NCBI RefSeq assembly: GCF_007713735.2
Contig: NZ_VMNW02000015.1
Span: 62,001-126,000 of the forward strand
DNA from: Amycolatopsis acidicola
Lineage (GTDB): Bacteria > Actinomycetota > Actinomycetes > Mycobacteriales > Pseudonocardiaceae
Direction of reading: 5' to 3'
DNA: 64,000 bases
In this document: positions 57,710 to 64,000 of the stretch, piece after piece
Position numbering within the stretch: the stretch's first letter is position 1
Layout of the letters: each line of letters opens with the position of its first letter
The notes under the pieces: generated by a model
Told to the model about the DNA's origin: nothing
The model's database searches: none
The model's input: the letters and a program-made list of their open reading frames with translations, nothing else
Translations under genes and position numbers: made by a program

Positions 57710-59152
57710 GTGAGTGAGTCAGAGATCGGGCAGGCCTCGGCGGATTTCGTCGTGGTCGCGAACCGCCTGCCGGTCGACCTGGACCGGGGGTCCGACGGCA
57801 CCCAGCGGTGGACGGCCAGCCCCGGCGGCCTGGTGTCCGCGCTGGAGCCGTTCCTCCGCTCACGCAAAGGCGCCTGGGTGGGCTGGCCCGGTGTACCCGG
57901 CGTGGACGTCGACCCGTTCAGCGACGAGGGCATGGTCCTGTACCCGGTCACGCTGACCGCGGAGGACGTCCGCGACTACTACGAGGGCTTCTCCAACGCC
58001 ACGCTCTGGCCGCTCTACCACGACGTCGTGGAACGGCCGGTGTTCGACCGGAGCTGGTGGGAGAGCTATGTCAAGGTCAACCGCCGCTTCGCCGAGGCGA
58101 GCGCGAAGGTCGCGGCCGACGGCGCCACGGTCTGGGTGCAGGACTACCAGCTCCAGCTGGTGCCGAGCATGCTCCGCGAACTGCGCCCCGACCTGCGCAT
58201 CGGCTTCTTCCTGCACATCCCGTTCCCGCCGGTGGAGCTGTTCATGCAGCTGCCGTGGCGGGCCGAGATCGTGCGCGGGCTGATCGGCGCCGACCTGGTC
58301 GGCTTCCACCGGCCCGGCGGCGCGCAGAACTTCCTCTGGCTGGCCCGCACCCTGGTCGGCCTCGAGCCCAGCCGCGGCGCGGTCGGCGTCCGGTCCCGGC
58401 CGGGCATGATGCAGGTCGGCAACCGGACGGTGCGCGTCGGCGCCTTCCCGATCTCGATCGACGCGGCCGGGCTCGACTCGCTGGCCCGCGGCAAGGACGT
58501 GATCGAACGGGCCGCGCAGGTCCGGCGCGACCTCGGCAATCCGAAGACGGTGCTGCTCGGGGTCGACCGCCTCGACTACACCAAGGGCATCGACCTCCGG
58601 CTGCAGGCGCTGCACGAGCTGCTGCACGAGGGCCGCGTGCAGCCGGAGGACGTCACGTTCGTCCAGCTGGCCACGCCGAGCCGGGAGCGGGTCGAGCACT
58701 ACCAGCGGATGCGCAGCGAGATCGAGCAGATGGTCGGCCGGATCAACGGGGAGTTCGCCAGGGTCGGTCACCCCGTGGTGCATTATCTCCACCAATCGGT
58801 GAGCCGGACCGAGCTCGCGGCCTTCTACTCGGCCGCGGACGTGATGGTCGTGACGCCGTTGCGCGATGGGATGAACTTGGTCTGCAAGGAGTACGTGGCG
58901 TGCCGTCACGATCTGGGCGGTTCGCTCGTGCTGTCCGAGTTCGCGGGCGCGGCCGCCGAGCTGACCAGTGCTTTTCTGGTCAATCCGCACGATCTGGACG
59001 GGGTTAAGAACGCGTTGGAAGCGGCCATTACCCTCGACCCTGCCGAGGGCAGACGCCGGATGCGCGCGCTTCGTCGTCAGGTCCTCACCCACGACGTGGA
59101 TCGGTGGGCACGGTCGTTCCTGGAAGCGCTTGGTTCCGAACCGGCTGCCTGA
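57710..59152 (+). CDS. otsA: Trehalose-6-phosphate synthase OtsA
   Basis: GT20 enzyme joining UDP- (or GDP-) glucose with glucose-6-P. 480 residues: [11 protein letters not shown] near 14, [31 protein letters not shown] near 143, [19 protein letters not shown] near 283 and [20 protein letters not shown] near 380. GTG 57710 with AAGGAG upstream. The phosphatase partner follows 48 bases on. Confidence 0.96.
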   Translation: MSESEIGQASADFVVVANRLPVDLDRGSDGTQRWTASPGGLVSALEPFLRSRKGAWVGWPGVPGVDVDPFSDEGMVLYPVTLTAEDVRDYYEGFSNATLWPLYHDVVERPVFDRSWWESYVKVNRRFAEASAKVAADGATVWVQDYQLQLVPSMLRELRPDLRIGFFLHIPFPPVELFMQLPWRAEIVRGLIGADLVGFHRPGGAQNFLWLARTLVGLEPSRGAVGVRSRPGMMQVGNRTVRVGAFPISIDAAGLDSLARGKDVIERAAQVRRDLGNPKTVLLGVDRLDYTKGIDLRLQALHELLHEGRVQPEDVTFVQLATPSRERVEHYQRMRSEIEQMVGRINGEFARVGHPVVHYLHQSVSRTELAAFYSAADVMVVTPLRDGMNLVCKEYVACRHDLGGSLVLSEFAGAAAELTSAFLVNPHDLDGVKNALEAAITLDPAEGRRRMRALRRQVLTHDVDRWARSFLEALGSEPAA

Positions 59153-59200
59153 GTCGCCCGTCTTGTCGACATTGATGCTTGAGCTCCTTAAGGAGGAGTG

Positions 59201-61750
59201 GTGACCGCCGAGTCCCTGCCCGCCGAGCTGCGCCGTGCGATCGTCCAGATCGCCCGCACGCCGCGACTACTGGTCGCGTGCGACTACGACGGGACACTGG
59301 CGCCGATCGTGACGAACCCGGACGAGGCGCGCCCGCTGCCCGAGTCGGTGGGTGCGCTGCGTTCGCTGGCCGGTCTGCACGAAACGACCACCGCGGTGAT
59401 CTCCGGCCGCGCGCTGAGAGACCTGGCGACGCTGTCCCGGCTGCCGCACGAGGTGCATCTCGTCGGCAGCCACGGGTCCGAGTTCGACATCGGTTTCGTG
59501 CACGCCCTCGACGCGGACGCGCGCGAGCTGCACCGCAGGCTGGAGAGCGAGCTGGAGCAGCTGACCCAGGGCACGCCGGGGGTGCAGCTGGAGGTCAAGC
59601 CCGCGAGCATCGCCGTGCACGTCCGCCGCGCGGAGCGGGAAGCCGCCGCACGCGTACTCGAAGCAGTCCACAATGGACCTTGCGGCTGGGACGGCGTGAC
59701 CACCACCGACGGCAAGGAGGTCGTCGAGCTCGCGGTGGTCCAGACCGACAAGGGCCGCGCGCTGGACACGCTGCGGCACCAGGTCGGCGCCACCGCGGCC
59801 ATCTTCCTCGGTGACGACGTGACCGACGAGAAGGCGTTCGCCCGGCTGTCCGGTCCCGACCTCGGGGTCAAGGTCGGCGAAGGCGAAACGCTGGCCGCGT
59901 ACTGCATCAGCGGCGCCGAAGAAGTCGCGATGGTGCTGGCGTTCATGCTCGAAGAGCGGCGCAACTGGCTCTACGGCGAGCAGGCCACCCCGATCGAGCG
60001 GATGTCCTTGCTGGCCAACGAACGTTCGGTCGCGCTGCTCACTCCCGACGCCCGCCTCACCTGGCTGTGCCACCCCGGCCCGGACGCGCCCGCCGTCTTC
60101 GCCGACCTGCTCGGCGGCACGGGCGCCGGGCACTTCTCGATCAAGCCCGGCGGCACGGATTCCGCGCAGCGCCAAGGGTTGCCGCTCGGTCAGCGCTACC
60201 TGCCGAACACCATGACGGTGGAAACCCGCTGGTCCCGGCTGCTGGTCACGGACTACCTCGAACCCGACGGCCCGGCGCACCGCACCGACCTCGTGCGCGT
60301 GATCTCCGGCTCGGCCCCGGCCACCGTCACCTTCGCCCCGCGGCCCGAGTTCGGCGCGGTGCCGGTCAGCCTGGAGCAGGAGGATGACGGGCTGCGCGTG
60401 GTCGGCACATCGGAGCCGATCGTGCTGCGCTCGCCGGGAGTGCGCTGGGAAATCACCAACGACGGCCTGCACGACAGCGCGACCGCGGTCGTCCAGCCGA
60501 CGCCCGAAGAGCCGATCCTGCTCGAACTCCGTTGTGGCACAACGGATCTGACCGCGCACGAACTGTCCGAAGTGGACCGCAGGGAGCGCGCGGGCAAGTA
60601 CTGGAGCGATTGGGCCACGGCGCTGAAGCTGCCGGGCGTCGAGTCGGAGCTGGTGGCCCGCTCGGCGCTGACCCTGCGCGGCCTTTGCAACGCCGACACC
60701 GGTGGCGTGCTCGCGGCCGCCACGTCCTCGCTGCCCGAGGAGATCGGCGGCGTGCGCAACTGGGACTACCGCTACTGCTGGGTCCGCGACGCGTCGATGA
60801 CGGTGCGCGAACTGGTCGGCCTCGGCTCGCTGAGCGAGGCCGACGGGTACCTGGATTGGCTCCACGGCGTGCTTTCCACGCTCGCGGGCCCGGAGCGGCT
60901 GCACCCGCTGTACACGCTCGCCGGCACCACGCTCGGTGCCGAAGCGGTGATCGACACCCTGCCCGGCTACGCGGGTTCGCGCCCGGTGCGCGTCGGCAAC
61001 CTGGCGAACCACCAGGTGCAGCTGGACGTGTTCGGCCCGGTCGTCGAGCTGGTGTGCGCGCTGGCGGAAGCACGCGGCGGGCTGCGCGACCAGGACTGGC
61101 AGATGGTGCGCGCGATGGCCGAAGCCGTGACGCGGCGCTGGTCCGAGGCCGACCACGGCATCTGGGAGGAGCGGCATGTGCCGCGGCACCGGGTGTACTC
61201 GCGGGTCATGTGCTGGGTGACCATCGACCGCGCGATCAAGCTCGGCGAGATCTACGAGCGCGAGATCCCGGTCGGCTGGCACGAGCTGCGCGACGAGATC
61301 GCGAACGACGTGCTGACCAACGGGTGGAACGACGAGGTCCAGGCGTTCACCACCGCCTACGACGGCACGGACCTGGACGCGGCTTCGCTGTTCGTCGGGT
61401 TGTCCGGGCTGCTGGACCCGTCCGACGAGCGTTTCCAGGCCACGGTGACCGCGATCGAGGCCGAGCTGCGCAGCGGTTCGACCGTGTACCGCTACCGCCG
61501 CGACGACGGCCTCCCCGGCGGCGAGGGCGGGTTCCACCTGTGCGCGGCCTGGCTGATCGAGGCGTACCTGCTCACCGGCCGCCGCACGGAGGCCGAGGAG
61601 CTGTTCGAGCAGATGGTGGACGCCGCCGGCCCCACCGGCCTGCTGCCGGAACAGTACGACCCGATCGCGGAGCGCTCGCTGGGCAACCACCCGCAGGCGT
61701 ACTCGCACATCGGCCTCATCCGCTGCGCGAAGCTGCTCGCGGCACAGTAG
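59201..61750 (+). CDS. otsB: Trehalose-6-phosphate phosphatase fused to a GH15 glucoside hydrolase
   Basis: 849 residues. N-terminal HAD phosphatase (1-255): nucleophile loop LLVACDYDGTLAPIVTNPDE near 24, VISGRALRDL near 65, FLGDDVTDEKAF near 205. From about 265 a GH15 protein: SLLANERSVALLTPDARLTW then NWDYRYCWVRDASMTVREL near 525 (catalytic-domain hallmark), RYRRDDGLPGGEGGFHLCAA near 765. GH15 trehalases or glucoamylases have this form. One protein thus could make and hydrolyse trehalose. GTG 59201 has AAGGAGG. Confidence 0.92.
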   Translation: MTAESLPAELRRAIVQIARTPRLLVACDYDGTLAPIVTNPDEARPLPESVGALRSLAGLHETTTAVISGRALRDLATLSRLPHEVHLVGSHGSEFDIGFVHALDADARELHRRLESELEQLTQGTPGVQLEVKPASIAVHVRRAEREAAARVLEAVHNGPCGWDGVTTTDGKEVVELAVVQTDKGRALDTLRHQVGATAAIFLGDDVTDEKAFARLSGPDLGVKVGEGETLAAYCISGAEEVAMVLAFMLEERRNWLYGEQATPIERMSLLANERSVALLTPDARLTWLCHPGPDAPAVFADLLGGTGAGHFSIKPGGTDSAQRQGLPLGQRYLPNTMTVETRWSRLLVTDYLEPDGPAHRTDLVRVISGSAPATVTFAPRPEFGAVPVSLEQEDDGLRVVGTSEPIVLRSPGVRWEITNDGLHDSATAVVQPTPEEPILLELRCGTTDLTAHELSEVDRRERAGKYWSDWATALKLPGVESELVARSALTLRGLCNADTGGVLAAATSSLPEEIGGVRNWDYRYCWVRDASMTVRELVGLGSLSEADGYLDWLHGVLSTLAGPERLHPLYTLAGTTLGAEAVIDTLPGYAGSRPVRVGNLANHQVQLDVFGPVVELVCALAEARGGLRDQDWQMVRAMAEAVTRRWSEADHGIWEERHVPRHRVYSRVMCWVTIDRAIKLGEIYEREIPVGWHELRDEIANDVLTNGWNDEVQAFTTAYDGTDLDAASLFVGLSGLLDPSDERFQATVTAIEAELRSGSTVYRYRRDDGLPGGEGGFHLCAAWLIEAYLLTGRRTEAEELFEQMVDAAGPTGLLPEQYDPIAERSLGNHPQAYSHIGLIRCAKLLAAQ

Positions 61751-61757
61751 TTCGGCA

Positions 61758-61794
61758 GGCCGGGGAAGAGTGGGTGCCCCGCACTTCCCCGGCC
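61758..61794. terminator. Hairpin terminator between convergent otsB and radA
   Basis: GGCCGGGGAAG and CTTCCCCGGCC pair over 11 bp around a 15-base loop, between the otsB stop (61750) and the radA stop (61813). Suitable for both strands; no U-tract. Confidence 0.85.
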
Positions 61795-61812
61795 CGAAAC
61801 CGCGCTGACCCC

Positions 61813-63192
61813 TCAGGCGTGGTTGGCCGCGTTCAGCGCCTCCGCCACGTTCGCCACCTCCAGCACGCGGATCCCGTCCGGCAGCTTTCCCGGGTCGGGC
61901 GGGACGATCGCGTGCGTGAAGCCGAGCCGCACGGCCTCCGCGAGCCGCCTGCCGACGCCGGTAACGCGGCGGATCTCCCCGGCCAGCCCGACTTCGCCCA
62001 GCGCCACCAGCCTCGGTGACAACGCCACGTCGTTCAGCGAGGACGCGATGGCCAGCACCACCGCAAGATCCACGGCGGGCTCGGTCACCTTCATCCCACC
62101 GACCGTCGCCGCGTAGACGTCCTGCGTGCCGAAGGCGACGCCGCCGCGCTTCTCCAACACCGCCAGCACCATCCCCACCCGCGCGGAGTCGAGCCCGCTC
62201 ACCGCGCGGCGCGGCTGCGGCAGGCTGCTCTTCGACACCAGCGCCTGCACTTCGCACAGCAACGGGCGCTTGCCCTCCACCGTCACGGTGATCGCCGTGC
62301 CCGGTACGGCTTCGGTGTGCCGGTTCAGGAAGATCCCCGACGGGTCCGGCACTCCGGCTATCCCGTCGTCGTTCAGTTCGAAACAGCCGATCTCGTCCGC
62401 CGGCCCGAAGCGGTTCTTCACGCCGCGCACGAGCCGCAGCGTGGAATGCCTGTCGCCCTCGAACTGGAGGACCACGTCGACCAGGTGCTCCAGCACGCGC
62501 GGCCCGGCCACCGACCCGTCCTTCGTCACGTGCCCGACGAGCACGATCGGCAGCCCGCGCTCCTTCGCCAGCGCGACCAGCCCGGCCGTGACCGCACGAA
62601 CCTGCGTGACGCCGCCGGGCGCTCCTTCTGCCTGCGGCGAAGCCATCGTCTGCACCGAGTCGACGATCAGCACGCCCGGCCGCACGGCGTCCACGTGCCC
62701 CAGGATCGCGCCCAGATCGCTTTCCGCCGCAAGGTACATCTGGTCGTGCAGGTTCCCCGTGCGCTCGGCGCGCAGCCGCACCTGGCCCGCCGATTCCTCG
62801 CCCGTCACATACAAAGCGGGCGCCGAAGACGTGGCCGCCCACTGGTAGGCGACCTCCAGCAGCAGCGTGGATTTGCCGACGCCCGGCTCCCCGGCGAGCA
62901 ACACGACAGCGCCGGGGACGAGCCCGCCGCCCAGCACCCGATCCAGTTCGTCGACACCCGTCGCGCGCGCTCGCGCCGCTTCGAGATCGACCTGTGCGAT
63001 CGGTTTCGCCGGCGCGCTCGGTGCGCCCGCGGCCACCCTGGCTATCGCCGGGCGGGCGTCACCGCGTTCTTCGAGCGTGCCCCACGCCTGGCATTCCGGA
63101 CAGCGGCCGACCCATTTGGCGGCCTCGTGCCCGCATTCCGCGCAGCGGTAGCTGATCCCCTTCTTGCCCACGGTCGGCGACGTTAGCGCCAA
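61813..63192 (-). CDS. radA: DNA repair protein RadA
   Basis: Branch-migration helicase of homologous recombination. 459 residues: zinc finger CAECGHEAAKWVGRCPEC near 17, Walker A GEPGVGKSTLLLEV near 100, Walker B VLIVDSVQ near 175, RadA motif VKNRFGPADEIG near 255, and the C-terminal Lon-type domain (SLPQPRRAVSGLDSARVGMV on). TTG 63192 is used; GTG 63171 is an alternative. Pairs with the LpqE-like gene as in mycobacteria, but disA does not follow. Confidence 0.95.
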   Translation of the reverse strand: MALTSPTVGKKGISYRCAECGHEAAKWVGRCPECQAWGTLEERGDARPAIARVAAGAPSAPAKPIAQVDLEAARARATGVDELDRVLGGGLVPGAVVLLAGEPGVGKSTLLLEVAYQWAATSSAPALYVTGEESAGQVRLRAERTGNLHDQMYLAAESDLGAILGHVDAVRPGVLIVDSVQTMASPQAEGAPGGVTQVRAVTAGLVALAKERGLPIVLVGHVTKDGSVAGPRVLEHLVDVVLQFEGDRHSTLRLVRGVKNRFGPADEIGCFELNDDGIAGVPDPSGIFLNRHTEAVPGTAITVTVEGKRPLLCEVQALVSKSSLPQPRRAVSGLDSARVGMVLAVLEKRGGVAFGTQDVYAATVGGMKVTEPAVDLAVVLAIASSLNDVALSPRLVALGEVGLAGEIRRVTGVGRRLAEAVRLGFTHAIVPPDPGKLPDGIRVLEVANVAEALNAANHA

Positions 63193-63204
63193 CCACCGAC
63201 AATC

Positions 63205-63825
63205 TCAGTGACCGGCTTCGGCCTGTTCGCTCTGGGCCGGCTGGCAGTTGAGCTCCTTCGTGGGAGCGGCGACCGGCACCTGCACGGTGACGGGGCCCGC
63301 GTCGCGGAAGACGAAGGTGACCGGGGTCAGCTGGCCCGGCCAGATCACGGTGTTGAGGCCCTGCAGTTCGACCGTGGCGTGCCCGACCTTCGCCGGGGCG
63401 TTGGTGGCGGCGCCTGCCTCCGACGTGGGTGCCGACGACGAGCTGCTCGCGGCCGACTCGGCGGCGTCCGCGTCACCGACGACGAGCGTGCTGCCCGCGA
63501 CGATCGCCTTCTGGCCCTGGATGTTCGCGCCGGCGGCACTGGGCGAGGAGACCGAGACCAGCTCGTCGTCGGCCGTGCCCGCGTTCGCGATGGTCAGCGT
63601 GAGCGGCGCGGTGGAACCGGCCGTGTAGGCCTGCTCGCAGTCGTTGCGGTTCGCGATGCCCGCGTTGCGGAGCGAAATCTTGCCCGCCGACGCGAGCGCG
63701 CCGTTGACCGCGGGCAGCATCGTGTCGGTCTGCGTGATCTGACCGGCACCGCAGCCGGCGAGCACCAGGGCAGCACCGACGCCCACCACGCTCGAAGTGA
63801 ACACGCGACGTTTCTGCAGCCTCAC
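63205..63825 (-). CDS. LpqE-like lipoprotein
   Basis: 206 residues. Lipoprotein signal: basic MRLQKRRVFTSSVVGVGAAL then lipobox LAGCGAG near 24. Ser/Ala-rich exported body with a beta-sandwich-like segment (HATVELQGLNTVIWPGQLTP) similar to copper-chaperone PCuAC-like folds, but without its Met/His site. Its neighbour radA matches the lpqE-radA order of mycobacteria. GTG 63825 follows GGAGGGA. Confidence 0.85.
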   Translation of the reverse strand: MRLQKRRVFTSSVVGVGAALVLAGCGAGQITQTDTMLPAVNGALASAGKISLRNAGIANRNDCEQAYTAGSTAPLTLTIANAGTADDELVSVSSPSAAGANIQGQKAIVAGSTLVVGDADAAESAASSSSSAPTSEAGAATNAPAKVGHATVELQGLNTVIWPGQLTPVTFVFRDAGPVTVQVPVAAPTKELNCQPAQSEQAEAGH

Positions 63826-64000
63826 GGTCTTCAGTCCCTCCTAGAGCCCGCGTTACTACTGCGCAGACTAGCCGGGGCCCCGGAACGCGGCGGAACCCGG
63901 TGCCACTGCCCGCTCTGGACCGTCCACAGTGGATTCGTGATCAACCGGCGGACCACCTGCATGAGCACGCCACAAGTGGATTTGTCAACCCCTGCCACGG
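63826..64000. other. Promoter region at window end (175 bases)
   Basis: Leader of the LpqE-like gene. Contains a one-mismatch copy of the GTCCANNNTGGAC word near 63921. In mycobacteria carD is divergent here; it would lie beyond the window and cannot be confirmed. Confidence 0.4.

Noticed and set aside
59184-59195. CTCCTTAAGGAG palindrome over the otsB ribosome site
   Set aside because: No loop, so it cannot form a hairpin in RNA; chance overlap with the ribosome site.
59267-62842. 1191-codon minus-strand ORF
   Set aside because: Antisense to otsB-GH15 and radA; an artefact of high GC and no start or domain support.

Overview
The window is high-GC DNA with GTG/TTG-rich starts, dense ATGA/GTGA gene overlaps and mycobacterial-type gene order. 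This points to an actinomycete, most likely of the Pseudonocardiaceae (Amycolatopsis-like); this is inferred from gene content and codon use, not from a marker gene.

Bases 1-22637 are a core block. Order and orientation match, as a reverse complement, what I recall of Mycobacterium tuberculosis Rv0414c-Rv0440: groEL2 with two CIRCE operators, moeA2, psd, pssA, a CDC48-like AAA+ ATPase, a VirR/Rv0431-like LytR_C protein, the DUF3263 protein Rv0430, def, then the thiamin genes. thiC-thiD-thiD2 (+) and thiO-thiS-thiG (-) each sit behind a TPP riboswitch, with thiE divergent from thiO. Insertions relative to that order include a four-gene TetR/oxidoreductase island (6809-9714), bounded on its left by a small inverted-repeat element.

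Bases 22697-34566 are accessory or regulatory. They hold a proline/threonine-rich membrane protein, an MFS exporter coupled to a DasR homologue, a dre operator, an SIS-domain sugar-phosphate enzyme with an N-acetylglucosamine-type kinase, a DUF3159 protein, an SGNH hydrolase, an unexplained two-gene module, a pair of head-to-head 21-bp repeat arrays and a large AfsR-type SARP regulator.

Bases 34567-41854 hold the ectABCD operon for ectoine and hydroxyectoine, then an Abi-alpha-like protein, a LapA-domain protein, a methyltransferase and a quinone-detoxification pair (MhqD/MhqO-like) facing a MarR regulator. Bases 42481-50089 hold a VOC protein, an aerobic benzoyl-CoA (box) operon (boxC-boxB-benzoate-CoA ligase-amidohydrolase, without boxA or boxD) and the divergent ilvD.

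Bases 50096-64000 hold a cupin, a second copy of the inverted-repeat element lying exactly between convergent stop codons, small conserved proteins, a GH25-type lysozyme-like protein, a STAS protein, an AMP-forming ligase, tRNA-Thr(TGT), a ThrE-type exporter, otsA, an otsB-GH15 fusion, radA and an LpqE-like lipoprotein. Ectoine and trehalose genes together indicate strong osmoprotection.

The strongest unexplained signals are the phased 21-bp arrays (31441-31745), the stop-codon-compatible inverted-repeat element (6707-6808 and 50540-50610), a 13-bp palindromic word GTCCANNNTGGAC found six times, and the two-gene module at 30066-31429.
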